DNA from: Chloroflexota bacterium
GTDB taxonomy: Bacteria; Chloroflexota; Dormibacteria; CF-121
Direction of reading: 5' to 3'
Assembly: GCA_005881175.1 (NCBI GenBank)
Contig: VBEN01000010.1
Coordinates: 1 to 50,610 of the forward strand
Length of the DNA stretch: 50,610 nt
The translations under genes were made by a program, and so were the position numbers. The notes beneath the pieces were generated by a model that did not search any database, had not been told where the DNA came from, and saw only the letters and a list, made by a program, of their open reading frames with translations. Position 1 is the stretch's first letter. Each line of letters opens with the position of its first letter. Positions 22,796 to 32,197 of this stretch are shown piece after piece.

Positions 22796-24448
22796 CTAGA
22801 AGAGGATCGGCTCCCGGTAGACGCCGAAGACATCCTTGAGCGCGCCCATGATCTCACCCTCACTGACGTATGCCTTGACGCAGTTCAGCAGCGGCGGCAT
22901 CAGGTTGTCACTGCTCCGAGCCGCGACCTTGAGCTCCTCCAGCCGGTTGCGCACGCTGGTGTTGTCACGGCGGGCCTTGACGGCCTTGAGCCGCGCAACC
23001 TGGCCCCGCTCGGTCTCGGGGCCGATCTTGAGGGTGGGCACGTCGGCGCCTTCGCCCTCCTTGTAGGCGTTGACGCCCACGACGATCCGCTCGTTCGCCT
23101 CCAGCTTGCGTTCGAATTCGAAAGCCGCATCGGCGATCTCTCGCTGGAAGAACCCATTCTCGATGCAGGAAAGCACGCCACCCTGCTCATCGATGCGATC
23201 AAAGTACTGCTGCGCGCCCTGCTCCATCTCGTCGGTTAGCCGCTCCATGAAAAACGACCCGGCGAGCGGATCGATGGTGTTCGTCACACCGGTCTCGTGA
23301 GCGAGCACCTGCTGGGTACGCAGGGCAATCTGGGCCGCCCGCTCCGTCGGCAGGGCCAGTACCTCGTCCATCGAGTTGGTGTGTAGTGAATTCGTTCCGC
23401 CCAGTACCGCGGCCATCGCTTCGTAGGCGGTGCGGCTGATGTTGTTCTCGACCTGCTGCCGGGTCAAGGAGACGCCCGCGGTCTGGGTGTGGAAACGCAG
23501 CATCCAGGACTTGGGATCGCGGGCACCATATTTGTCACGCATGATGCGCGCCCACAGTCGGCGGGCGGCCCGGAATTTTGCGATCTCCTCAAAGAAATCG
23601 ATGTGCGAATCAAAAAAGAAGGAGAGACGAGGTGCGAACTCGTCGACATTCAGGCCGGCTTTGATGGACGCCTCCACATAGGCCATCCCATCGGCCAGGG
23701 TGAACGCCAGCTCCTGGACCGCGGTGGAGCCCGCCTCGCGGATGTGATATCCGGAAATGGACACCGCGTTCCAGCGGGGCATGTGGCGCGCAGCGAAGAC
23801 GATCGTATCCACCACCAGCCGCATCGACGGTTCGGGCGGGAAGATGTACTCCTTCTGCGCGATGTATTCCTTCAGGATGTCGTTCTGCAACGTGCCGCCC
23901 AGCGCCCCGAGAGCCAAGCCTTCCTTCTCGCCCACGGCAATATACATCGCATAGAGGATGGCGGCGGGGGAGTTGATCGTCATCGAGGTGGTGATCTGGT
24001 CCAGCCGGATCCCGCTGAAGAGCGTCTCCATGTCCTCCAGCGAGTCGATCGCGACCCCGCAGTGGCCCACCTCGCCTTCGCTCAGCGGATCGTCGGAGTC
24101 GTAGCCCATCAGGGTGGGCATGTCGAAGGCCACCGACAGCCCGGCCTGGCCCTGCGAGAGCAGGAACTTGTAGCGGTGGTTCGTCTCTTCCGCGGTACCA
24201 TAGCCGGCGAATTGACGGATGGTCCAGAGCTGTCCACGGTACATGGACGGATAGACCCCGCGCGTGTAAGGAAACTCACCAGGGTAGCCGAGCTTGTCGT
24301 CGTAACTCCATCCGGCCAGGTCTTCCGGCGTGTACAACGGTTCCACCGGCACGCCGGAGATCGTGGTGGCGCTCTCCTTCGGCGCCCGCTTCCCGGCTCG
24401 ATACCGGGTCGCCCACTCCTCGTACGCGGTCTTGCGGCGAAGCGCCAT
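22796..24448 (-). CDS. B12-dependent acyl-CoA mutase large subunit with isobutyryl-CoA mutase residues
   Basis: 550-residue catalytic subunit without a fused B12 domain. [27 protein letters not shown] and [13 protein letters not shown] are family marks. Two substrate-pocket positions differ from methylmalonyl-CoA mutase: the Tyr89 equivalent is Phe80 and the Arg207 equivalent is Gln198, with the active-site His at 235. Phe80/Gln198 is the pair reported for isobutyryl-CoA mutase IcmA, which converts isobutyryl-CoA to n-butyryl-CoA. ATG 24448 has AAGGAGG 7 nt upstream and overlaps the meaB stop (TGATG). Operon: meaB, this gene, 29-aa ORF, B12 subunit, MBL. Confidence 0.9.
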   Translation of the reverse strand: MALRRKTAYEEWATRYRAGKRAPKESATTISGVPVEPLYTPEDLAGWSYDDKLGYPGEFPYTRGVYPSMYRGQLWTIRQFAGYGTAEETNHRYKFLLSQGQAGLSVAFDMPTLMGYDSDDPLSEGEVGHCGVAIDSLEDMETLFSGIRLDQITTSMTINSPAAILYAMYIAVGEKEGLALGALGGTLQNDILKEYIAQKEYIFPPEPSMRLVVDTIVFAARHMPRWNAVSISGYHIREAGSTAVQELAFTLADGMAYVEASIKAGLNVDEFAPRLSFFFDSHIDFFEEIAKFRAARRLWARIMRDKYGARDPKSWMLRFHTQTAGVSLTRQQVENNISRTAYEAMAAVLGGTNSLHTNSMDEVLALPTERAAQIALRTQQVLAHETGVTNTIDPLAGSFFMERLTDEMEQGAQQYFDRIDEQGGVLSCIENGFFQREIADAAFEFERKLEANERIVVGVNAYKEGEGADVPTLKIGPETERGQVARLKAVKARRDNTSVRNRLEELKVAARSSDNLMPPLLNCVKAYVSEGEIMGALKDVFGVYREPILF

Positions 24449-25395
24449 CAACTGCCTCCTTGCGATGCTCGTGCTCCGAGGACTTCCTCGGCGAGTGTGT
24501 ATGGGTTTAGTTTCCCATTCCGGTTCTCCCGCAGCCGCCGCCCCACCACGGTGTCGCCATCGAGCAGCCGGCGGGCATCCTCACGTGCGCGTTCGGCCAC
24601 CAACGCGACGACTTCCTGCTTGACCCGCTCCTGCCGGCGCGACGCCAGGGCGCCGCTTTCCTTGAGGAAGGCCTGGTGCGCGAGAATCGCGTCCCAGACC
24701 TCGCCGATCCCTTCTTCTTTCGCGGCGGATGCCATCACGATGGGCGGCCGCCAGGCCTGCTTTTGCCCGAGCGTCATGGCGTCCTGGATCAGCCGCCGGG
24801 TCTTTTCGGCACCGCCCAGGTCGATTTTGTTGATAACGAAGACATCGGCGATCTCGAGGATGCCGGCCTTGATCGTCTGGACGGCGTCGCCCGACTCGGG
24901 CATCAGCGTCAGAACCACGGTGTCGCAGATGGTCGAGATTTCCAGCTCGGACTGGCCGACACCGACGGTCTCGACCAGAATGACGTCCCGCCCGTAGGCA
25001 TCAAGCAGATGAATCGCCTCTCGGGTGGCGGCCGCCAGCCCACCCAGATGACCGCGCGCACCCATGCTGCGGATAAAGACGCCTTTGTCGAGGGTGTGCC
25101 GCGACATCCGGATGCGGTCGCCGAGGACAGCGCCGCCGGTAAAGGGGCTGCTCGGGTCGACGGCGATCACGCCCACCGTTCTCTGGCGGTCACGGATCAC
25201 CTTGACCAGCGCGTCGGCGAGAGTGCTTTTGCCGGTGCCGGGCGCGCCGGTGAGCCCCACCAGGTAGCCATTGCCGGTGTGAGGCTGCAACTCGGCCACC
25301 AGTTCCGTCGCCTGCGGATCTCGATCCTCCGCCAGGCTGATGGCCCTCGCCAGTGCCCGGACATCGCCGGACAACAAGGCCCCGGCCAAACTCAT
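24448..25395 (-). CDS. meaB: MeaB/ArgK-type G3E GTPase, mutase chaperone
   Basis: 315-residue GTPase that loads cobalamin into, and protects, B12-dependent acyl-CoA mutases. Walker [10 protein letters not shown] is at 50-58. [20 protein letters not shown] and the ETVGVGQSE switch are diagnostic, and NKIDLGG supplies guanine specificity. First gene of the ICM-like operon. TAGGAT at 25410-25405 is 9 nt upstream of ATG 25395, giving a leader of only 2-3 nt. Confidence 0.95.
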   Translation of the reverse strand: MSLAGALLSGDVRALARAISLAEDRDPQATELVAELQPHTGNGYLVGLTGAPGTGKSTLADALVKVIRDRQRTVGVIAVDPSSPFTGGAVLGDRIRMSRHTLDKGVFIRSMGARGHLGGLAAATREAIHLLDAYGRDVILVETVGVGQSELEISTICDTVVLTLMPESGDAVQTIKAGILEIADVFVINKIDLGGAEKTRRLIQDAMTLGQKQAWRPPIVMASAAKEEGIGEVWDAILAHQAFLKESGALASRRQERVKQEVVALVAERAREDARRLLDGDTVVGRRLRENRNGKLNPYTLAEEVLGARASQGGS

Positions 25396-25443
25396 CTCGA
25401 ACTCATCCTATCAGCGGAGGTTTTGGCCGGGACAGCCTGTGTC

Positions 25444-26922
25444 CTAGTGGGGGGCGGGAAACGTCCTCTGCGTGAAATCCGAGCCGATGATGACCGTGAT
25501 CGCCGGACCGCTGGCCGGCGGCGGGACCGTTGTCACCACCGCGCCGAAGTAGCTCTTCAGCCAGGCCACGGTGGTTGTCGCACTGCCGCCGGAGCCGTCC
25601 AAAATCTCGGTCTGCGCCACCCGCCGGGTGCTGGCCGGAGCGGGGCGGGCGTCCCAGCCTTCAGCCTGGAGCAGGGACGTCAGGATGCTGGCGGGCGTCC
25701 CAATTCCGTACGGCAGCCAGTAGCGGCCGCTTCCATCCTGGAGCTGGAAGGGCACCCGGGTCGCCAGCACCGACCGGTCCACCAGCGCGATCGCCAGGTA
25801 ACGGTGCAGCGCGCCGTAGGTTGGATCGAGGGGTTGTAGGACATACTGGCCGTCGCTGCTGTATCCGCTGCGCAAGAAATTCGAGGTGTCGATTGCGACC
25901 CGCCGGATGTCCTCGTCCTTGAACTGCCCGGCCAGGCCGGCCAGCAGTCGCATCTCAGCGGGGCGCAAGTTGGTCCGCACATTGTCCTGCAGCGCGCCGA
26001 GCAGCGACAGCAGCCGGGGAATGGCGTTCAATGAGAACACCCGCTGGCGGACGGCCACCATGATGAGCTGCTGGCGTCGAGAGCGGTCGAAATCGGAGGT
26101 GGACTCCCGGGAACGGGCATACTCCAGGGCCCGCTCGCCGTCGAATTGCTGCAAACCCGGATTGAAGTGGATGTGCATCATTCCGGCGGTTTCACCCCGC
26201 GGGTAGCGGCGGTCGTCAAGCGCCGTGGGCACGTTGATCTGAACCCCGCCGAGGGCGTCGACGACGTCCCTGAAGGCCTTGAAATCGACGCCAACCCAGT
26301 AGTCGACCGGCTGCCCGATGACCTGCGAGATTGTCGCCGCCGTCAGGTCCCCGCCTCCGGTTAAGGTTTTCCAATCGTTGCGCACGTTCGGATAATTGCG
26401 GCGATCGCTCCCGATCGCGTAGGCGCTATTGAGCTTGCCCATCATGAAGCGGTTGTTGGGGAGGGCGGGAATCTTCACCCAGAGGTCGCGTGGCAGCGAG
26501 ACCATGATCGCTTCGTGCGTTCCCGGACGCAGGGAGAGCACCATGATGGAGTCGGTGAGATAGGGACCATCGTGCCCCGGCCCGCCGTATCCAAGCAGCA
26601 CGATGTTGATCCGCTCGTTACGCTTGATCTTCCAGCCAAGCGAACCCGGCTCGTCACTCTGGGCATGGACGAGCGCGACCAGGTCAGCCGGCTGGGCGCG
26701 TGGGGCAATCGCGTGAATGGCCGACCAGACGCGGAAGCTGAGCAGCCCCGCGACCAGTAGGGCTAATCCGGCGATCACGGCCACAGCAGCGCGCCCGGAC
26801 GGCCAGACGCGCAGCGGGCCGAGCGCGGCGGACGCGCGCCGCCGGCGCGGTTGCGTTCCCAACTGAAGCAGCCAGTCTAGCGAATGCCAAAGGTGTCGGC
26901 TGCACCGCATCCGCGCGAGCAT
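25444..26922 (-). CDS. LCP (LytR-CpsA-Psr) cell-wall polymer ligase
   Basis: About 492 residues. A basic cytoplasmic N-terminus and one transmembrane anchor (VAVIAGLALLVAGLLSF) precede the extracellular LCP domain: LTDSIMVLS, MVSLPRDLWVKIP, KLNSAYAIG, PVDYWVGVDF and ALEYARSRESTSDFDRSRRQ, including the Arg and Asp residues that bind polyprenyl-phosphate. A LytR_C domain (TEILDGSGGSATTTVAWLKS) closes the protein. It transfers secondary wall polymers to peptidoglycan. ATG 26922 is the first start that does not overlap the divergent gene; ATG 26910 is possible. Confidence 0.92.
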   Translation of the reverse strand: MLARMRCSRHLWHSLDWLLQLGTQPRRRRASAALGPLRVWPSGRAAVAVIAGLALLVAGLLSFRVWSAIHAIAPRAQPADLVALVHAQSDEPGSLGWKIKRNERINIVLLGYGGPGHDGPYLTDSIMVLSLRPGTHEAIMVSLPRDLWVKIPALPNNRFMMGKLNSAYAIGSDRRNYPNVRNDWKTLTGGGDLTAATISQVIGQPVDYWVGVDFKAFRDVVDALGGVQINVPTALDDRRYPRGETAGMMHIHFNPGLQQFDGERALEYARSRESTSDFDRSRRQQLIMVAVRQRVFSLNAIPRLLSLLGALQDNVRTNLRPAEMRLLAGLAGQFKDEDIRRVAIDTSNFLRSGYSSDGQYVLQPLDPTYGALHRYLAIALVDRSVLATRVPFQLQDGSGRYWLPYGIGTPASILTSLLQAEGWDARPAPASTRRVAQTEILDGSGGSATTTVAWLKSYFGAVVTTVPPPASGPAITVIIGSDFTQRTFPAPH

Positions 26923-26950
26923 CGACGGTGCCAACCGTAAGATGATCGCG

Positions 26951-27826
26951 ATGCGGGCCAGTCCGGCGGGCCGAAGCACGCGCGGCCCGTTCCTGGTGCC
27001 GGCGCGGGTGCTGTTACTGGCCGCCGGGCTGCTGTCTATCGCGCTGGGCGGTTTCAACCTGGCTCATGAACTCCGCAGTACCAACGTCGACATCATCTAT
27101 GTGGCGGTCGGGGGCCTCGTCGGACTCATCTGGATGGGCAGTCTGTACCTCGCGTGGCGTGGTTTTCGCCTCGCCGTGTTTGCGGCCGGCCTGATCGCCT
27201 TTACCGAATTCGGGGTGATCGCCTCGGGTCACTTCGTGAGCGCACCATGGGAGATCGATATCTACGCGAAGCATGAGGGTCTTGAAGTTGCCGGCGTGCT
27301 GATCGCCTTGCTGCCGGCCTGCGCGCTGACCGTTATGGCCGCCATCGTCAGTTGGAGTCACCCGACGGGCCGGCGCAGGCAACTGGAGATGCTGCCCCTC
27401 ATTCTTGTATCCCTCCTGGGCGCGGTACTGGCGGTCCTGCAGACCACCGACAACGTCGCGCGGAAGGACTTTGGGACGGCAACCCCAGAAGACGGGGCGT
27501 TCGCTGCCGCCATCGCCGTCATCCTCTGGCTGGTGGGGGCGTTTTGGCTTGCTCGCGCCCGCCGGACGGGCGCCCTCCTGATCATGCTGGGGACCTTCAT
27601 CCTCGCCGATGGCTTCGTCAGCCTGCACCTTCTGGGTGGTACCCCAGTCAGCGAAATCGCGTCGAAGAGCGGAGTGGCCTGGGCGGGCATCGCGCTCGGC
27701 ACAGCAACCTTGGCCGTCGCCTCATTCGTCGCGGCGCTGACGTTCCTGGTGGCCGCGCTTGTGCCCCGGCGCCCCTGGGCGTGGATCAGGCGTCAGTCGG
27801 GCAGCCGGCTGCCGTCGGGTCCATAA
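26951..27826 (+). CDS. Polytopic membrane protein of unknown function
   Basis: 291 residues with about eight hydrophobic helices and short loops; no recognised family. ATG 26951 is chosen over an in-frame ATG at 26942 because TAAGAT (26938-26943) lies 7 nt upstream of it and overlaps the earlier codon. Divergent from the LCP gene by 28 bp. Its 3' end overlaps the convergent 3-hydroxybutyryl-CoA dehydrogenase gene by 34 bp. Context with the LCP ligase may hint at envelope biology, but this is weak. Confidence 0.75.
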   Translation: MRASPAGRSTRGPFLVPARVLLLAAGLLSIALGGFNLAHELRSTNVDIIYVAVGGLVGLIWMGSLYLAWRGFRLAVFAAGLIAFTEFGVIASGHFVSAPWEIDIYAKHEGLEVAGVLIALLPACALTVMAAIVSWSHPTGRRRQLEMLPLILVSLLGAVLAVLQTTDNVARKDFGTATPEDGAFAAAIAVILWLVGAFWLARARRTGALLIMLGTFILADGFVSLHLLGGTPVSEIASKSGVAWAGIALGTATLAVASFVAALTFLVAALVPRRPWAWIRRQSGSRLPSGP

Positions 27827-28668
27827 CGGTAGAAGCCGCGCCCGCTCTTTCGTCCGAAATGGCCCGCGTCGACCAGCTGCCGCAACAACGGCGGAGCCGC
27901 GAAACGCGGGTCGTGGAGCCCGTCATAGAGCACACCGCAGATGTAGAGGTGGGTATCGAGGCCGACGAAGTCCGCCAGCTCGAGGGGTCCCATCGGATGG
28001 TTCAAGCCCAGCTTGGCCCCCCGGTCGATGTCCTCGCGCGTTCCCAATCCCTCCATCAGTGCCCGGATCGCCTCGTTGATGAAGGGCACCAGCATCCGGT
28101 TGACGATGAAGCCCGGATAGTCGAGGGAGGTGATCGGGGTCTTGCCCAGGGATTTGGATAGCTCCAAGGTCGTGGTGAGCGTGGCATCAGAGGTGTCGCG
28201 GCCGCGGGTCACCTCCACCAGCGGCATGCGGGGCACCGGGTTGAAGAAGTGCATGCCGATGAACCGGTCCGGCCGCCGAGTCACCGCCGCCATTGCGGTG
28301 ATGGGGATGGAGGAGGTGTTGCTGGCGAGAATGGCCTCTTGTTTGCAGATGCCGTCGAGGCGTCTGAAGAGGTCGCGCTTGGCCTCGAAATTTTCGGTGA
28401 TCGCCTCGATGACGAAGTCGGCTCGGCCGGCCGCCTCCAGGGAGGTGGTCGGATGCAGGCGCCCCAGGGCATCGTCACGCGCGGTGGGGTCGAGCTCACC
28501 CTTTTGCACCAGGCGTTCGAGGCGAGTCTTGATGCTCTCTATCCCCTTGGTCAGGGGCGCGTCGTCCACCTCCCGGATGGTGACCTCGTAGCCGCCGGCG
28601 ATGGCGGTTTGGGCGATGCCGGCGCCCATCAAGCCGGCTCCGGCGACGTAGAGTTGTTTGACGGTCAC
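27793..28668 (-). CDS. 3-hydroxybutyryl-CoA dehydrogenase
   Basis: 291-residue NAD(P)-dependent dehydrogenase interconverting 3-hydroxyacyl-CoA and 3-oxoacyl-CoA. The Rossmann motif GAGLMGAGIAQ begins the protein. ASNTSSIPITAMA contains the catalytic Ser/Asn region, and GMHFFNPVPRMPLVEV carries the catalytic His. C-terminal HNP motif LGLNHPMGPLELADFVGLD is present. GTG start overlaps the upstream stop (GTGA). Last gene of the thiolase-dehydrogenase operon. Confidence 0.95.
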   Translation of the reverse strand: MTVKQLYVAGAGLMGAGIAQTAIAGGYEVTIREVDDAPLTKGIESIKTRLERLVQKGELDPTARDDALGRLHPTTSLEAAGRADFVIEAITENFEAKRDLFRRLDGICKQEAILASNTSSIPITAMAAVTRRPDRFIGMHFFNPVPRMPLVEVTRGRDTSDATLTTTLELSKSLGKTPITSLDYPGFIVNRMLVPFINEAIRALMEGLGTREDIDRGAKLGLNHPMGPLELADFVGLDTHLYICGVLYDGLHDPRFAAPPLLRQLVDAGHFGRKSGRGFYRYGPDGSRLPD

Positions 28669-29819
28669 GCCGAATCCCTGAGCAGCTCGCGGGCGATGAC
28701 CAAGCGCTGGATCTCGTTCGTTCCCTCGTAAATCTGGGTGATCTTCGCGTCCCGCATCATCCGCTCGGCGGGAAAATCCCGCAGGTAACCATAGCCACCC
28801 AGGATCTGCACCGCATCGGTGGTCACCCGCATGGCGGTATCTGACGCGAAGAGCTTGGCCATCGAGGAGGTGGCCCCGATATCGGGGAGATGCCGGTCCA
28901 GCGCCTCACCCGAGGCGTAGGTCAATGCCCGGGCCGCCTCGATCTGGGTGGCCATGTCGGCGAGCATGAATTGAATGCCCTGGAATTCGACGATGGGCCT
29001 GCCGAACTGGCGCCGGTCGCGGGCGTATCGCCTCGCCAGGTCGAACGCGCCTTCGGCGATCCCAAGCGCCTGGGCCGCGATTCCGGGCCGCGAATGATCC
29101 AGCACGCGCATCGCCAGCTTGAATCCCTCGCCCTCATTGCCCAACCGGTTGACCACCGGGACCTCCAGGTCTTCAAAGAAGAGCTGGGCCGTCGGCGATC
29201 CTCGGATTCCGAGCTTCTTCTCGAGCTTGCCAACCTTGAAGCCCGGCATCGTCTTCTCAACGATGAATGCCGAGATGTTGCGGGCTGGCGTATCACCATC
29301 CTGGTCGGTGCGGGCGAAGACAACGATGGTGTCGGCCACGCTCCCACCGGTAATGAAGGTCTTGGAGCCGTTGATGACGTAGGTGTCACCGCGCTTGATG
29401 GCGCGCGTCTGCATCCCACCGGCGTCCGATCCCGAGCCGGGCTCGGTCAGGGCATAGGCCGCCAGCTGTTCGCCGCGGGCCAGCGGCGGAAGATAGCGGC
29501 GCTTCTGCTCCTCCGTGCCGGCCAGCCAGATGGGTAGGCTGCCCAGCGACTGCACGCTGAGGATGAGGGATGAGGTGACGCAGAACTTGCTGATCTCCTC
29601 AACCGCCACGATCAGTGTCAGCGCGCTGCCGCTCACGCCGCCGTAGTCCGGGGTGAACGGGATCGCCAGGACGTCGTGTTTGGCGAAGAGCTCCTTGATA
29701 TCCCAGGGAAACTCGCCCGATTCGTCGACCTCGGCCGCTCTCGGTTCCACCCGCTCGAGGCAGAGGTCGTGGACCATCTCCCGGATCTGTTGCTGCTCCT
29801 CGTTGAGCGCGAAATCCAT
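28665..29819 (-). CDS. Acyl-CoA dehydrogenase
   Basis: 384-residue FAD-dependent acyl-CoA dehydrogenase. YALTEPGSGSDAGGMQTRA binds FAD, GNEGEGFKLAMRVLDHSRPG is the mid-domain mark, and IYEGTNEIQRLVIARELL near the end carries the catalytic Glu. Chain-length or branched-chain preference cannot be assigned from motifs. Shares a TAATG overlap with the next upstream dehydrogenase; the two are diverged tandem paralogues. Confidence 0.94.
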   Translation of the reverse strand: MDFALNEEQQQIREMVHDLCLERVEPRAAEVDESGEFPWDIKELFAKHDVLAIPFTPDYGGVSGSALTLIVAVEEISKFCVTSSLILSVQSLGSLPIWLAGTEEQKRRYLPPLARGEQLAAYALTEPGSGSDAGGMQTRAIKRGDTYVINGSKTFITGGSVADTIVVFARTDQDGDTPARNISAFIVEKTMPGFKVGKLEKKLGIRGSPTAQLFFEDLEVPVVNRLGNEGEGFKLAMRVLDHSRPGIAAQALGIAEGAFDLARRYARDRRQFGRPIVEFQGIQFMLADMATQIEAARALTYASGEALDRHLPDIGATSSMAKLFASDTAMRVTTDAVQILGGYGYLRDFPAERMMRDAKITQIYEGTNEIQRLVIARELLRDSA

Positions 29820-30961
29820 TAGACGCGCACCAGTTCGCGGGCGATGACCATCCGCTGCACCTGGTTTGTGCCTTCATAGATCTGGCAGGCCTTGGCGTCG
29901 CGGACCCGCCGCGCCATCGGATACTCCTCGAGGTAGCCATAGCCACCGAACACCTGCAGGGCGTCGAGCGTGATGTCCATGGCAGCGTCGGTGGCGAACA
30001 GCTTGGCCATCGCGGCTTCCCTCGTGAAGGGTTGCCCGGCATCGCAAAGGGCCGCCGCCTTCCAGGTCATCCAGCGAGCCGCCCGGATTCTCACCGCCAT
30101 GTCGGCAAGCTTGTTCTGGATGGTCTGCAGCTCCGCGATCGGCCTGCCGAACTGCTTGCGTTCCCGGGCGTGGGCCACCGCGTCGTTCAGCGCGCCCTGC
30201 GCCAGTCCGACCGCCTGCGCGCTGGTGCCGATCCGGCCACTGTCGAGGGCGCGCATCGCGATTCGAAACCCCTCTCCTTCTTGCCCGAGTCGTTCCCCCT
30301 CATCGACGGCGCAGTTCTCCAGGTACACCTCCGCGATGGCGGAGCCGTTGAGGCCCATCTTTTTGAATTTCGGTCCGACTTTCAGGCCGGGGTTATCACC
30401 CCCGACGAGAAACCCCGTGATCCCGTCCGCACCGGAACCGGGCCGCGTGGTGGCAAAGACGATATAGAGCCCGGCCTCGCCGGCGTTGCTGATGAAGATC
30501 TTGGTGCCATTCAGGACATAGCCACCATCGCGGCGGATCGCGGTGGTGGTGAGGCTGGCCGCGTCGGACCCCGCTTCCGGCTCGGTCAGCGCGAAGGCTG
30601 CGAGCTTCTTGCCCTGGGCCAGGTCAACAAGCCATCGTCGCCGCTGATCCTCTGTGCCAAAGAGCACGATGGGCTCCGTCCCGACGGATGTATGGACGTC
30701 GAGGATGACCGAGGTGCTGGCGCAGAAGCGGGCGACCTCCTCGACGAAAATCGCGAAGGAGACGTGGTCGAGACCAGCACCGCCATATTCTTCCGGGACC
30801 AGGATGCCGAGCAGTCCGAGGTCGGCGGCCTTCTGCACCAGGTCGCGGGGGAACTCGGCGGTGTGGTCGATGGCTTCGGCGCGCGGCTTGACCTCCCGCT
30901 CGGCGAACTCCCGTACCAGCTTGCGGATCGCCTCCTGCTCCGGGCTGAGAGCGAGCTCCAC
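29819..30961 (-). CDS. Acyl-CoA dehydrogenase (tandem paralogue)
   Basis: 380-residue acyl-CoA dehydrogenase with FALTEPEAGSDAASL, GQEGEGFRIAMRALDSGRIG and IYEGTNQVQRMVIARELV (catalytic Glu). Resembles short/branched-chain acyl-CoA dehydrogenases. GTG 30961 overlaps the thiolase stop (TAGTG). Having two dehydrogenases beside one thiolase suggests that different acyl-CoA substrates feed the same downstream steps. Confidence 0.94.
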   Translation of the reverse strand: MELALSPEQEAIRKLVREFAEREVKPRAEAIDHTAEFPRDLVQKAADLGLLGILVPEEYGGAGLDHVSFAIFVEEVARFCASTSVILDVHTSVGTEPIVLFGTEDQRRRWLVDLAQGKKLAAFALTEPEAGSDAASLTTTAIRRDGGYVLNGTKIFISNAGEAGLYIVFATTRPGSGADGITGFLVGGDNPGLKVGPKFKKMGLNGSAIAEVYLENCAVDEGERLGQEGEGFRIAMRALDSGRIGTSAQAVGLAQGALNDAVAHARERKQFGRPIAELQTIQNKLADMAVRIRAARWMTWKAAALCDAGQPFTREAAMAKLFATDAAMDITLDALQVFGGYGYLEEYPMARRVRDAKACQIYEGTNQVQRMVIARELVRV

Positions 30962-32139
30962 TAGTTCACTCGCACGATGGTGGCCTCGCCCTGTGCCATT
31001 CCCGAACAGATCCCGGCCGCGCCGTAACCACCACCGCGCCGCCGAAGCTCGAAGACCAGGTGCATCAGGATCCGCGCACCGGAGGCACCGATAGGATGCC
31101 CAACCGCCAGCGCGCCCCCGTCGACGTTGACCCGCTCCTCGTCGATCCCGAGCAGGTCCATCGAGGTGCAGGCGACCGCGGCGAACGCCTCATTGATCTC
31201 GAAGAGTTTCATGTCGTCGACACGCAGACCACGCCGTTTGAGCGCGGACTGGATCGCCGACGCCGGCACCGTTGCCAGGTACGGCGTATCGGCCGCCGAC
31301 TCGCCGTAGGCGATCCAGCTGGCGAGCGGCGACAGGCCGCGCCGCTGCGCCTCGGCCCCGCTCATCACCAGCACGGCTGCCGCGCCATCGTTGACGCCCG
31401 GAGCGTTCCCGGCGGTCACTGTGCCGTCAGGCTGGAAGAGAGGCTTGAGGCGAGCCAGCCCTTCGACCGTCGTCTCCGGTCGGGGTTGCTCATCGGCCGA
31501 GACCACGGCGGTACCCTTAGCGTTGATCACGGGCACCGCGACGAGCTCTTCCGCAAAGCGACCCGCTGTGAGCGCGGCCGCATAGCGCTGCTGGCTGCCG
31601 TACGCGTACTCGTCCTGCCGTTCGCGGGAAACCTCGAATTCGCCGGCCACGTTGCTCCCCTCCACGGCCATGTGGCAGCCATTGGCTGGATCGGTGAGAC
31701 CGTCGCGCACCATGCTGTCGATCAGGGCGCTGTCGCCCAGCCGGTACCCGAAGCGCGCCTTCTCGAGCAGGTACGGAGCCTGGCTCATGCTCTCCATCCC
31801 GCCGGCGACGACGACCTGGGCGTCGCCGTTACGGATCAGCAGGGCCGCCAGGTTGACGGCCTTCAGTGACGACGCGCAAACCTTGTTGACGGTCAACGCC
31901 GGAACGCTGGTGGGCAGCCCGGCTTTTAGCGCCGCCTGGCGGGCCGGAATCTGGCCGATGCCCGCCGTGATAACCGTCCCCATGATCACCTGGTCCACCT
32001 CGGCGCCCACCACCTGCGCGCGGTCGAGCACCTCGCGGATGACCACGGCACCGAGTTCAGGCGCCGGGAGGGTGGAGAGGCCGCCGCCCAGCTTGCCAAA
32101 CGGTGTGCGGGCGGCCGCAACCAACACAACGTCCTCCAC
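30961..32139 (-). CDS. Acetyl-CoA C-acetyltransferase (thiolase)
   Basis: 392-residue thiolase II type. The acyl-accepting Cys lies in NKVCASSLKAVNLA, the His in VGHPIGASGARI and the second catalytic Cys in AGICSGMAQGEA. It cleaves acetoacetyl-CoA or condenses acetyl-CoA. GTG 32139 has TAGAAT 6 nt upstream (32151-32146), a leaderless promoter that drives the thiolase, two acyl-CoA dehydrogenases and 3-hydroxybutyryl-CoA dehydrogenase. Divergent from the enoyl-CoA hydratase operon. Confidence 0.95.
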   Translation of the reverse strand: MEDVVLVAAARTPFGKLGGGLSTLPAPELGAVVIREVLDRAQVVGAEVDQVIMGTVITAGIGQIPARQAALKAGLPTSVPALTVNKVCASSLKAVNLAALLIRNGDAQVVVAGGMESMSQAPYLLEKARFGYRLGDSALIDSMVRDGLTDPANGCHMAVEGSNVAGEFEVSRERQDEYAYGSQQRYAAALTAGRFAEELVAVPVINAKGTAVVSADEQPRPETTVEGLARLKPLFQPDGTVTAGNAPGVNDGAAAVLVMSGAEAQRRGLSPLASWIAYGESAADTPYLATVPASAIQSALKRRGLRVDDMKLFEINEAFAAVACTSMDLLGIDEERVNVDGGALAVGHPIGASGARILMHLVFELRRRGGGYGAAGICSGMAQGEATIVRVN

Positions 32140-32197
32140 GATTTCATTCTAGGAGCGCTGGCAGAGCGTCAAAATCTCGCACCATATACTTGCCTGA
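32140..32197. promoter_or_regulatory. Divergent leaderless promoters of the two acyl-CoA catabolic operons
   Basis: 58 bp between GTG starts. On the - strand TAGAAT (32151-32146) is 6 nt before the thiolase GTG; on the + strand TATACT (32185-32190) is 7 nt before the hydratase GTG. A single regulator binding here could control both operons; I see no clear palindrome for one. Confidence 0.55.

Noticed and set aside
23489-24997. 502-codon open frame antisense to the ICM-like mutase and meaB
   Set aside because: Composition is that of a reverse-complement shadow; both opposite-strand genes are complete and conserved.
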